Positions 25,017 through 37,215 of a stretch of DNA of 64,000 nucleotides are shown in pieces; the stretch's first letter is position 1, and each line of letters opens with the position of its first letter. Made by a program: the position numbers and the translations under genes. The stretch comes from Monarcha castaneiventris obscurior (lineage: Eukaryota > Chordata > Aves > Passeriformes > Monarchidae): assembly GCA_026261815.1 (NCBI GenBank), contig JAMPIT010000174.1:3224001-3288000 (forward strand), written 5' to 3'. The notes below the pieces were generated by a model. That model was not told the origin of the DNA and did no database searches. It was given only the letters and a program-made list of their open reading frames with translations.

Positions 25017-25021
25017 TTAAT

Positions 25022-28000
25022 GTATAATACCATAACAATATTGTTCCCTATGGCAGTCAATGAGAAGAAAAAGCACCTGTGTTTGTAAATATATCTATTA
25101 CACTTATTAAAAACCTGACAGAAAAACCCAAACAACAAAAAATGACTAAACAAAATGTAAAATAACTATGTTTATTCAATACACTATAACTCACCTCAGA
25201 GCAGTTCTGTATATTGTCTCTTTTTTATTATTTTTTTTTATTTTCCTGCATTCGGCTCTTGCAGGGATCCCAATGAATCATTCCACTTCTTTGTAATTTT
25301 CCTATTTCTTCATATAACTTGTGTATTTGTGGTACTTGTCTGGAAGGTATCTGTCACCTCATAGTTGGAACACCTTCAAAGCACTTACTTAAGTGTTCCA
25401 AGTGAGTAATACCCAACTCATTAACAGAACTACTAACCAATAATTCTCACTATTAAATGCTTTATAGAATATTTTCTTTGGGATATTACAAACACATTAA
25501 AATACACTGAAACTTTTAAGATATTAAAAATGGACAAGGTTTTCCATTAATACAAATATCTGCAATCAGAGGAAAGGACTGAAATATGGTCAAGTGAAAA
25601 AACATGTTACTGAAGAAAAAAAAATTTGGAGCAAATCATAAATGCAAATGGCCACAAATAGTAAGCAGTGGATTCCTATGTTCTGCCAGCATCTCTTGGG
25701 TATATGCTACTGAAACTGCTGCTTTTAGCAATGACTTCTGTAGGACAGACGAGAGAAATGAGGTTGCCCTTTGCTGGGAGCAATCAGGTACAGGCCCTGC
25801 TTGACATAGGTAGTTAGAGCAGTCTTGTTGTTTTCAGTCAAAACAGTGGTTGTTCTAGAAAGAGACATTTGTAGATTAAATTTCCCTTTCTTTTTAGAGC
25901 ACTGTAAATTCTTCAGTATCCTAAATGGGCTAGTTACGATTTTCTTAATTTTTCCATTTCATTTTTTACACAACCCTGCATAAATGGCTCCAGTGCAGCT
26001 GCATCTCTGTCTACTCAAGTGTCTGTAAATATTCCACTGTTCTCAAAACAGAAACAAATTTCAGGAAAACTACAAGTCTTGTTTTTTCAATAAAACAAAA
26101 CAGTTAAAAAAAAATTCTGAGTTCTTCTAAATAGGTATACCCAGGAAATATCAGCCTGACAACACCTACATATTTTCTAAATATTTTTCCCTTCGTCAAG
26201 GTTTGAAGAAAAGAAAAAAACCGATTCTGCTATGAAATAGAGAATGCAGAATTTCAATGACTGTTCATGCTTTTGAAAAGACATTATTTGAAGAATTACC
26301 TATGCAACAGATTATAGCTTCAGTTCCATTTGTAATTGAAGTAGCTGCTTGAAAAACTTTCAGTACTATGCAAATGTGCTGCACTAGAACAATTACAAAA
26401 ACTATAGGTTTTTTCCTAATCTAAGAAAATTAAGATTTTTCTGTCTTCATGTTCACCATTTTTCTTCTACATAGGTTTTATTTCTACATAGGAAAGTGGA
26501 TGAAACCTCTTAATAACAGTGTCTACACTTTATTGTAATATAGATACAATTAATTTTATGACTATAATTATTCCAAATGTGTATTTCATTAGTTTACCAA
26601 GTAATTACCCACAATTTTAAATACTAATTGAAATACATTCAAATTTGTCTTCAAAAAAAGTATTGTAAAACACAGAAAATTTTCTAAAAAACTATTTAAA
26701 TAGTATAGTGAAGTAATACCTGCTTCTGACCTAATTTTTTTTCCTTTGAGTATATGTTATCTTGCTTTTGCAATTAGTCTTAATACCATTACATGTAATG
26801 ATCAAAATGTAATTGTCGACTCAAGAAAATATTTGTTTTTTACAAAAAATTTCTGCAGGACAGGTATTGTTTTATACATATAAAAGACCACAATAATGAG
26901 ATTTAAAAATTCTTTTTTTAGATTAATATTTACTTCATAATTGAGCTAGTTAAAACCAAGTAGCATTTGGAATAAATTTAGTTTTAATAAAGTGAAGTAA
27001 TTAGGTAACTATGAGTAATTTAAAATTTAAGTATATATATGTAAATATGAAGAAAAAATATTTCCTGTTATTGTGTTTCTAATATAGTAGAGTTTAGCAT
27101 ATTATGTTTTTATATGGGATGTAAGCAGTTTTATTACCTGAATAGTGTACAAAATATAAACACAAGCTGGTTTCCCTTGGCTGTATGTTTTGGAATTTTA
27201 AGGTTAGAAGTTGCATGGTAAAGGCAGCAAGTGAAGATGTATTATCTTTTCCTTTTTTCTTTCCTATTTTTTCAATGGCCTCCATAGAATATTATTGTAT
27301 GTATTTTTATTTATCTATTATGAAAATATATATTTGTGAGTTTGGGGTGAACTGCTGTGTGAAACACTAAAAGATGACCGCTGAAAAGGCCCAGCACATT
27401 ACAAAAATTGCAAACTTAGTTTTCCATTAACATTTTCTATTTTGGCATCTTAAAAAGAGTGGAAGTTGATTTCAGCAGAACATCCTGTGGGGAAATTAGT
27501 TCATTTTGCTAAAGTATCTTAATAATTACAGTGACATCAAGGTTAATTGCTTAATCTGTATTGCCATAGTGCAGTCCTGTAGAAATCCCAACACAATCTG
27601 TTCTATAATTAGTGCCAGAATACCCATATATAGAACAAGCTGTAGCCTAAATAAATAAATAAAAACCCCTGATATGATTAATAAATAAGATTTACCAGGG
27701 CTTGTGTGTGTGTGCACATATATATATATATACACACACATACATACATACAAAGGGAGGGGGGTAGGTTTCAGAAAACAGAGGTTTGCAAATGCCGTCT
27801 CTTAAACCCTTGAGGAGATATAAATAGCTGAGGTAGAAAATGACTTCAAGCAAGATGTTTTATCTCCCTATTCTTTTCCAGCTCCAGAATGTAATTGCTA
27901 GCCAACACAGTCAGATTTGCATCAGGTCCCATGCTTTGCTTGTTCCATGTCAGAAACTAAGTAGTCAGAGTTTAAAAAGTAATTGTGAAGATCCTTCTAC

Positions 28001-30734
28001 TTCACCTTTTGGGTTAATTTCAATAACATTGCCTATTGCTGAGCTTACAGATTTGTATTGCTTTGGCACACTTCATTAGCGCATGATCCCATGTGGGTTT
28101 ATTGACTGCTCAAATTCTGAAGATGTGCCATACTGAGGGACAACATGGTGCCCCTGATGACTCAGGATGACATGATGGTTCCCTCTGCTCTCTTCTCATT
28201 TTTGGAAACTGTGAGACTGTTTGCACATTACTCCTTCATATTAGTCATTAGTTCTTGCTGAATGCCTATTACATCTGAGGTGCAAGCTGTGAGTTACTCT
28301 GTGTTAGCTTATGGAGTTTTCAAATAACCAGTATCTGCAGACAGAAACCAGCAACTGGATCTTTAAAAGTTATTTGTATAATTGATATAGTTTTTCAAAA
28401 GGGTTGTAAGGAGAAGATTTATGGTGTTTTATTATGTATGTAGCAGCATACAAAAAGAATTCTGCTTTTGATGATGTTTAAAGGAAAAAATATTCTACAG
28501 ATTATAGCTCTCCCATTTTTACAGAAATTGGGGTAAGTAAATCACAGGCAATACTAATCTCAACTATGTACCTCTGAAAAATATGGCAATGGAATAAAAC
28601 GTGTTCTATCATTCTTTATTGTGTTTTGTACCTCAGAACTGAAACATAAAGTCTGATCCTTGGAAATACACACTTTTTACACATCTTAAAGTAACATTCC
28701 ATTTCCAATGTTAAGCCCCTCACTCAAAAGCTGGCATCACTGTGATGAAGCCTGATAATAGTTTATTGTTTTAGATACTATGACTTTTACATTAAGGGAG
28801 TTGATGAGGCAAATTAATTTTAAAAAGGGGAGAAATATGTCCTTACTTCTCAAGGACATATTCTCCAAGGAGGGATCATTAAATAAGGAAATGTTTCCAA
28901 TGACACATTCTTTAAATTATACCATATGCAAATTTAAAAATATCATTTTCATTTGTCTTACCAGCATGTATTTATGTAACCTATTTGAGTAATTTTGAAG
29001 ACATATTTCTTTACGTCATATAGATGTCACAAATAGATACAGCTATGGAAATGTTTTATATTCATACCTCTGAACTTGGCAACTTTTAAAATAGCCATTT
29101 TTTAAACTGAGAGAATGATGTAGTCAAAAATAAAATAAAAAAACCCTTTAATTTTCCCACATTTTACTTAGTCATAGCCTCTTATTCAGTGCCTAATCAT
29201 CTCCAAGGAAACACAAATTAACTTTCCAACATCTCCAGCATTTTTCATTTCAATGTTTTTTCAGCCAAACACCACTTTAATTTTGAATATTCATACTACA
29301 CAGTGGGAATTTATGCAATTTACAAGACATTTACCATAGCAGTTGAGAAACTGTTGTTTAGAAATTTCACAAGAATCTCTTTCATTCCAACATAAATTCT
29401 GTTCTTACAACTCCCTTTAAAAAGGCATTTGCTAACCTGATAAGTTTATTTTGGCAGTCAAACTGTAATTAGTAACCAGCAATACTTCAAAGAAGAAAGC
29501 TGAAACTTAGCACAGCAGTGAGTCTATACTTTTAGGTAATTGCAGCTTTCTTTTCCACACAAGTCAAAACAGTAACAACTTACAAAAGACTGGGAGTCTA
29601 AATAATGCCCTTAGCTTTTTAAAAAAGTGTATTTCAAAGTGCTTGTAGCTGAATAATATTATTTGGTTCTCTGTTTTCCTTTCTTTGTCGCAATAAATAC
29701 TGCTTAGAATAGTTCTGTAGCTCATAAGATACCATGCTGATTGATATCAGGTAGACATAGGAAAAGTACTTCCTAGCTTTGCGGATTACTTGCTGCAATT
29801 ATTGAACCTTATCCTTTATTTTTAAAGTGCATGGGTCCATTTGGTTAGTCCCTCACAAATTTCTTTGATTTTCTTTCAGAAATATATACAGGAGAAGCTG
29901 AGGTAAGACCTGGTTAAATAAGAATTAGCTGATTTTAAAACTGCTATCAAACTGACTTTTACTTCAAATTTCTTACTTTTGATTAGAGGTGCCCATCAGA
30001 CACATGTAACTGTGCCAAGTTGTTTGATTTCAGAGTTTGGTTAGAAACTTGAAAAATAATTTTTTTTTTTTTTTTAAATCACCAAATGTAAGATAATAAA
30101 AGATCGATTTTGTTTGTAAAGAATACAAATCCACATTCATATTTAACTATTACTAAATCAGTTTTTTGGGGGTTTTAATGTACAGCATTAAAGGATGTGT
30201 TTACAATGTTCCTGCTGTCATTTTCACTGTGAAAGATACCTGCTGTTCAGCCTTAAAAGGTCACATAGTCTTGGCTTCCCTGACTTAATCAATATAAACT
30301 ACATGTCTCTGCATCAGAATAAACAGCCACTGCTGCCTCTTCTCCTTCTTCCAGATGAGGTACCGTGCTATTCCTGATCTCCTCTTGTCGCTGGGTCAGT
30401 CTTTTCCCACATTCATAGTCAGTGCATAGGGTGACTGTAAAGACAAAGAGAACACTGGAGCAATGTTAATGCAGTTGTATATGACTGATTGGACAACCTC
30501 AGCAAAAATTGATCTTCCCATCACCCCTTTGAGTCCACTAATGTCATGTTGTTTTTTCAAAGAGACTTAAGCGTACTTGATAGACTTGTTCTCAGGTATT
30601 TCATTCTAACCTCAGAGGGAGTAAAGGGTAGGGTGATAAAGAAGGTCACTGGTTATTGAACTGAAATTAATTAAATGATGAATGGCCTTTCAAGATAATT
30701 ATTATCATACAAGTATTTCAGCACATTTCTGAAG
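25022..30734. other. Unique AT-rich non-coding DNA
   Basis: Very AT-rich, with many A and T runs and one dinucleotide microsatellite (listed). A T17 run lies at about 30059-30075. No interspersed repeat, RNA gene or exon recognised; frames up to 79 codons are motif-free. Confidence 0.65.
27703..27751. repeat. Compound TG/TA/CA/TACA microsatellite
   Basis: Consecutive runs of TG, then (TA)n, then CA and TACA units within about 49 bp. The TG-then-CA arrangement around the TA core is roughly palindromic and could extrude as a cruciform. Likely polymorphic in length. Confidence 0.92.
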
Positions 30735-31015
30735 GCCTCCTACTCAATGCAGGATCATATTCAGGTGGGTTTTGATTACCTCCAAGGGTGGAGACGATAC
30801 AACCTCTCTCAGCAAACTGTTTCAATGTTTGACCACTATCACAGCTTTTTTGTTATGGGTGACTGGAATTTTCTTGAATTTATGCCCATTTACTCTTGTA
30901 ATGTCACTGGGTGTGGCTAAGAAGAATCTGACCCTATGTCCTTTACTCCTACCTATCAGAAATTTGTAGGCATTTTTTTTTATATCTCTTTCAGTCAGCC
31001 TTGCATGGATTTTGT
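30735..31015 (-). mobile_element. Old CR1-like LINE fragment, ORF2 C-terminus
   Basis: A diverged minus-strand copy. The frame 31037-30822 contains VRFFLATPSDITRVNGHK and ends VVKH followed by TGA; continuing in the same frame past that stop gives NSLLREVVSSPPLEV, the conserved end of CR1-type ORF2, so the stop replaces the usual tryptophan (TGG to TGA). Below about 30760 the similarity fades and no terminal octamer tail is visible. More diverged than the other CR1 copies, so either an older subfamily or a related non-LTR element. Confidence 0.72.
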
Positions 31016-32468
31016 GGGGTGTTCGAAATGAGTTCAAGGGTTTCTTGTTTCATTGCTTAGTTGGGTTTTTTTGTGTGTGTTGTCTCTGCATGTGTGTGTG
31101 GTTTGTTTTAATTTCTCATGTAGATTGCTCATGTTTTAGAATGACAGTTACTTGAGGTCAGAGAATAAAATCTGAGACTGCACTATAATTACTCTATTAG
31201 ATAACAGTGGAAGAGAAAACATTTGAAGACAACTTTCAGATTATATTTATTTCGGTTCATTGCATTACAGTTTTAAAAGCTTTAAAATATTCAGTCTGTA
31301 TTCCTGTTGAATTTGGGAGTGTATTTAAAAGAGACTGGCATTCTTAGTCTACTGACAACGTAAAAAGTTACCTTGACAGAATAGGGAAGGCACTTCTTTA
31401 AAAGCATGATGAAAAGTGAAAACTATAATTTAGACCTTTTCAGATCAATCTGTAGATCTGTTGAGTAATACACCATGTCTTTTGATGTAATTGTTTGGAA
31501 TATATACAACAGCACCTGCATAAATGGAGGAAACTTGCAAATATATTTCTAAGAACTTTCTCTAGATTTCAAGTATTAAGAAAATTGAGACCTACACATG
31601 CATTTTGTTCTATCACTGTTTCAACTCCTCTAAGTCTGTAATAAACTTTTTCTCAGAAAAATAGCACTGTTTTCTTGTGCAGGACTGTTATTCACAGGTC
31701 CTTTTATCCTGACTTGTTTTGTTAATCAGATATGTATTACAGTCTTGCAAACAGTAGTAGTGGCACAAAGATGTGTTTGACAGTTCCAGAGTATTCTGAA
31801 CTGTGTATTCACAGTTCCACAGTACAGGAAACACCTGAAGTCAAAGTTATTGTCAAAGGAAAATGGTTGTATGTAGCATGAGATCAGCATCTTTTGGGGA
31901 CCAACTGAAGCATGACTATTTAAGTCTTGATTTGGCATTGCTTCATTCTGGAAAAAAAAAAAGGGGTTGTGGATACTGATAGATATAAATAAACCCATTC
32001 AAATAAATGATTGTTTTTCATTTTTGTTTGTTTGTTTTTACTTTTTATTTACTTTATCTCGTCTGAGTTAATTGAGGAGTACTGTGAATATCTGCCGTCT
32101 TGTCAGGTTTGGAATCAGGACTATTATATAAAAATAGAAGGATTTTGAAGGGTTTTTCTTCCCTCAAAAATTCTTTGTTTATAATAACTGAATAGCACAA
32201 ATTGCCATAGTCATTAAAAGAAAAGTAACTGAAAGATATTTCATGGTCTGAGTTAAATAGAAAGTCAGACTAAATTATTTAAATATTTCCGTTACCACAA
32301 ATTGAAATCCATTATTGCACCTGAGAAGCCAAAATACAAAAGTGAATACAGACTAGTAAGACTAATGAGAGAGTTTAGAATTTCGACTAAATGTATCTCT
32401 TTTAGGAGAAGCATAATCTTAAATCTGTAATCCTCCCAAAGATTACATTCCAAATGTAATCTATCTGC
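31016..32468. other. Unique AT-rich non-coding DNA
   Basis: No repeat family or gene recognised; T- and TG-rich low-complexity sequence at about 31060-31110. Confidence 0.6.
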
Positions 32469-33100
32469 TGTTGAGGAATACATCTGGTCCAGGTAGTTGG
32501 GCTGAAAGCTGCAGATGAAGATGCAGATTGAGCTTGGGTGGGAGCCCGAGACAAGAGGCTGTGAACTGTCAATCTTTGGGATAACAAAGGGAACGAAGAT
32601 GGGTGGTGCCAGCCAGGTGAATGGGCAGACCTTTTGGATAATAAAGGAGATGAAAGGGGGTGACAGCCAGCAAGTTGGATGGACATGGAGAGGACAGGAG
32701 CAGGGCCCTAAGAGGAAGAGTGAGACTTGTGGACAGACTGTGAGGGTGTAAAAGCCCAAGGGTTCCTTTGTTAGGGGTCCCTCCTCAGAAGCACCAGCTC
32801 GAGCTGTTTCTGTGTCACTGCACAGTGAATAAATGGCTTTATGGAATGAGACATCTGAGACTGTGATGGGAAACCTGGGATGGAACTGGTGAGGAAACCT
32901 GGTCTGTCTGGGTCTGAGTGGGGCGTGCAGGGGGTCCCCTTGGGTCACTGGGGCTGCTGCTGTGAAGGGGCTCTGGTCCCAGCAGTGAAAGTCTCTGGCC
33001 TTGGGAGTGTGACTGCCAGAGAGGCTCGAGAATGGTCAGACTGGGAGGTTTCCTTAAGAGTTCCCTGATAGACTTTCTCATTTTCCAGGTTCCAGCAAAG
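32469..33100 (+). mobile_element. Probable LTR-like element, GC-richer block
   Basis: A compositional island in AT-rich DNA with LTR-like order: a purine/G-rich upstream part, a TATA-like TGTAAAAG near 32747, then AATAAA at 32828-32833 within GTGAATAAATGGCTTTATGG, then a GC-rich downstream stretch. This layout (promoter, short interval, polyadenylation signal) is typical of avian LTRs and sets a plus orientation. I cannot define TG/CA ends or a target-site duplication, and I do not recognise the family. A 218-codon antisense frame across it (32948-32292) has no recognisable domain and is probably fortuitous. Confidence 0.5.
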
Positions 33101-34000
33101 AGAAATAAGTGTCGCCTAAGCTGATTAATCACACTGAAATCACTTCAATCACATTAATCACGAGATGATTCAGAAAAAGAAGTGACAATTAGCTTTTCTT
33201 TAGGTTTTGCTTTTGGTTGGCTGAAGTTAAATGAAGAAAAACCCACCACCTGGTTTGAGTCTCTGTATCTTTGTTAGAACTAGGTTTTGACTTTGACTTT
33301 TTTTTTTTTTAAATTTTATTTTTGAAAGATATTAGACAGTTAGGTCAAGTACAGGGGAAATTTAGAGGTTCTCTTTAAAGGAGTTGCAGTCTATACTTGC
33401 AAGTCTGGTCCTTAGACTTCTGTATCACACAGTCTCAAATTACTGCAGGAATAATAGAGGGAGACAAGGAGGGTGTATACAGCTATGAAATTCAGGGCTA
33501 GCAAGGGAGAAGCCAATCTAAGTTTTAGAGAGACGACTATGCTGTTTATAAAATTATAAAGGCTCGTTTAATGAGAAAGTAAAAATGCAATTATAGAAAA
33601 TAAATGACCAAATTATGAGTTCAGAATACATTATTATGTTTCTCATAGAGCATAATTATAGTTGTGTCATTTTCTCAGTTATATTCAAGGTTGTAGCAGC
33701 ACTTATATTACAAACCCTATATTTCAATGGTTTACAACTTGGCAGCAAGAAATTTACTTAGCAGTGGAAATTAAGATACTAAGTGTCAAGCACAGAACAC
33801 GTTATTTCATAATGTTTTTTTTATGCATGGGAGTGTAAGAATAAAAAGGACAAAGGCACTGACTGGGCCAGAGGTCTGTTATTTTGGGACTACAGCTACA
33901 AATAACAGTGAAACCCTTACTATCTTCCTAAAATTAGCATAAATATTCACTAGCAGGAATGTTAAAATGTTACTGTCTGGTATGATGCAAAGTTCCCATT
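33101..34000. other. Unique AT-rich non-coding DNA
   Basis: No feature recognised. There is a T run at about 33300-33311 and a locally repetitive ATTAATCAC/ATCACTTCAATCAC stretch near 33123-33165. Confidence 0.55.
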
Positions 34001-34337
34001 TGGGATTGACGGCGACTGGGAGACCGGACTCTGCTTGGTGCAAGCAAAAGCCAATTTATTGTTTCTACAGCATGGTTTATATACTCTTACAGCCTTCGGG
34101 CAAGATTTTTCACTATCCTAGTAAAAACTGCAATATTCATGTTTCCTAGCAACATTGCTTAAGCACCGTCTTGCATGATTTCCTTTAAACACGATACAAT
34201 GTAATACATAACAGTCCTTCTACTTCTTCAAATTCTTGTTTGCTGTTCCCAGGGCTTCTGGCCCACTAAGGTCAAGAGGTCCACACCACTTATCAACTCT
34301 GCAGAACTTTCTGCTCAACTTCCCAACTGCCCCTCCA
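34001..34337 (-). mobile_element. Minus-strand solo LTR, about 340 bp
   Basis: Read on the minus strand, it starts TGGAGGGGCAGTTGGGAAG and ends near CGTCAATCCCA. It carries a TATA box TATATAAA (34083-34076) and, only about 16 bp further, AATAAA (34060-34055), followed by a GC-richer end with CCAAGCAGAGTCCGG. That is the compact promoter/polyadenylation layout of avian retroviral LTRs. TG/CA ends are plausible, but flanking 4-6-bp duplications do not match exactly, so ends may be off by a few bases or the flank may have been altered. No adjacent retroviral coding sequence is visible. Confidence 0.72.
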
Positions 34338-36892
34338 TAGGGATTTTTTAGGTACTGGAATATAACAAAAATAAATATGTTCCATATTTTCACTACCTTT
34401 GACATGAAAGGCTTATCTTTTTTTCCTGGTTTTGTTTGCTTATTTTTGTTGCTCTTGGTTTTTGTGGATTTTTTTTCCAATAGACGTATTTTAGATACTA
34501 CAAGTGATTCTCAGTTCAAGTATTCATTCACATCTACTGTCCCTTTTTTTTCACTTTTCCCCAGAAACTGTCAATTTCAGTCCAGAAATTTTCTTTGTTC
34601 TTTGTTGTTTTCTCCTTGATTTTATTACTTCCTACACACATAGAAAAACAAGTCATAAGTTTATATTAAATATAAATACAAAAATTAATATTTTTAGGAA
34701 ACTGTCTTCAGTTGACTGCTCCCACTTAGCCTCTGTACAAAGCAATCCTGTAAAAATTGTTCAGAAACAGAATCAGAATAACGATTTGCTTTCACATATT
34801 CTGAAAGTTTAACTGAAGTCCACAACTCAAAGAATTGCTGAGAAAGTTACTCCTGGTTTTTAATAGTTTCATTCTACAAATAAATTAATTTGGTGCAGAG
34901 TGATAGTAATCTATGTCTTTAATCAATTGTACTGCTTGAGCAAGGGTCATTTTGGTTTCAAGTGCAAAATTTATTTCTTTAGGGGAGTGCAAATATGTTC
35001 AACATAATAGGAACACTTAAATATTTACATGGCAGAAGGATCTTAATTATTTTATAAAACTGATGTTTCTTTTTCCATTCTGTTTAGGATTTTTTTATTT
35101 TTCTTATCCTGTCTGTTTGGAATTTCTTTTTGAGACTATGTCTTTGCTGAGATATTAGTTTTTGGGGCTAATTTTTAGTTAATTATGTTTTAAATGTTTG
35201 ACTGGCTTTTAATTATTATGAGAAATAAGTTCTTATTATTTTATTTTTACCTGATAACTTCTGATTTTATTCAGTATAGGAATTTGCCTTTATTTTTGAT
35301 TCACTGAAGTAATTTTGTTACATATTTTCATGTCTTCATATATAGATTGCAATTGTGAAAACTCTTCAGAGACATCTACACGCATACAAATCTGCAGTAT
35401 CTGAATTTTATTGTTGAATACTAAAAAATTTGCTGAGCAGCACAAGTAGACATGCAAATAAGCTTTTCTGTTGACTGTGCATATTATACTGGTAGCATGA
35501 AGATGTAATATAAACTCACTGAAAGTTAAAAAATGAAGAGTTATTTAATCTCTGACAAAAATATCTACAAAAATCTATGAGGTTTTACCAGAATTTCTTT
35601 CTTAGGAGCCCCCATCTGTCCCTATTTTATTTTTAGACAACATTTCAGCTGTTGGTTTTGTATTCAAATATGTTATCTCTCCTGCTCCCTCCACTTGCAA
35701 ATGAAGTCACATATATTAGAATACCTCCCATAATGTGAATAACATTCACAGGAACAACAAAATAATCCCACAACTACTTATTCACTTGTAGTCCTATAAA
35801 GAGTTATAAAAAATGATGTAAAGAGACAATAAATAGAGATTCATAAATTATGGAGACTGGAAAGCCTATTTTGGAAATTTTCTTACACAAATTGTGAAAT
35901 TCAGAACTTAACTTTTGTGTGTGTATGTGTGTGCAAGCTATGAGACTGTGCTCTTCACTTTTGCTACAGATGTTTTCTCAAAAAATAAAACCTATATTAT
36001 GGAGCAGGTTTCTGCATAGGCCTACATTGAACCTAGTAAGATTGCATGTCAGGGAAGAGGTCATGGCCTGTGAAGCAGGTTTCTGAACTAAGAGTCACCT
36101 TTGCAGAGGAAGTAGCTAAGAAAATTTTAACATTAATTTATTTTTGATGGGATGGAGCTGTATGGCTTTGCAACCTTCTTAGACCTGATCATCATTTTGT
36201 CCTGGCAGCTCTTATAAGCAGTCTGTAAATATTGTACTGAGGATTTTTTTTTTCTGAAAATTTGAAAGAGACACACTCAAATGATCTATGTAAATAAAAA
36301 AGGAATGATCTATTTAAATGTGTTGACCTTGGTGGCTGGTGTGATTACTGCAGTTTTTCTTCTGTAGTATTTTTAATATTTTAGAACATAACTTATTATT
36401 ATCACTTGTTTACATAACAGGAGTGACTAGATGATCCTGCTACACTGCAAAGAAATGGTGAGTCCATAATTTCATTTTTAATTCTTGGGTCAGGGTATGT
36501 GAAAACTGCATAGTGATGAGTCATAAGAAAGAGAGACCTGAGGCATCCAAGGGAGTACTGAGTCCACATTGCCTTGCAGCAGAATGTTTAGAGTTACATG
36601 TTTCCTTGGTCAGATGCTAAAACTATATAGCCCATTCACTGCATAAAATTATTCTGTATGTAAATCTATTTTTCCTGCTAAATGTGATAAAATTTGCTGA
36701 CATATGTAGAATTAAGTCAATCAAACACCATTTGCTGCCTAGAAAGAAGTTGTAGCATACCAGCTTAGAAGTTTGATAGCTAAGGTAATTTGAAATCAGC
36801 TCATAGAAAACGATTTAATTTTTTTTTTCCTTTCCTTGAGCTTCCATTTCAGTTGTTTTGAGCCAGTAGTAATTTTTGCCAGTCTCACAACT
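34338..36892. other. Unique AT-rich non-coding DNA
   Basis: No repeat or gene recognised. Frames of 80-102 codons at 34377-34812 come from T-rich sequence and have no motif. Confidence 0.6.
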
Positions 36893-37005
36893 ACTTGTGA
36901 CCAGCTGCCAGATGGATGTAACTCCATTCACCACTCCTCTCTGGGCTCGACCACTCAGCCAGTTTCTAACTCAGCAAAGAGTACACATTGTCCAGGAGAA
37001 AGCTG
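36893..37005 (-). mobile_element. CR1 LINE fragment from the reverse-transcriptase region
   Basis: A short minus-strand piece encoding the CR1 ORF2 segment that normally lies just before the conserved SGVPQGS motif of reverse transcriptase. In frame it reads CTLC, a TGA (36973-36971) where tryptophan is expected, VRNWLSGRAQRGVVNGV and TSIWQLVT. Unlike the other CR1 copies here it contains no 3' end, so it is an internal remnant, probably separated from the rest by deletion. It is followed at once by an A/C-rich low-complexity stretch. Confidence 0.85.
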
Positions 37006-37092
37006 AAATTGAAACATGGAAGCAATGTTCCTAAAACAGGATAAAGCAAGAACAGTTCAAACATACAGCTCTCACTTAATGAATATCATACT

Positions 37093-37215
37093 AAAAAAAG
37101 AAAAAAATATTCACCACCCCCAAAGCTCACAAGACAGGGGAAAAAAGCCAAAAAATCAAAAGAAAGGGAAAAGGGAAACCCCACCCCCCCCAAAAAAAAC
37201 CCAAAAAAAAACCGC
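37093..37215. repeat. A/C-rich low-complexity tract
   Basis: Mostly runs of A broken by short runs of C (for example CACCCCCCCCAAAAAAAACCC), with some AAAG words. The minus strand is correspondingly T/G-rich. The open frames here simply read the biased composition. Confidence 0.85.
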
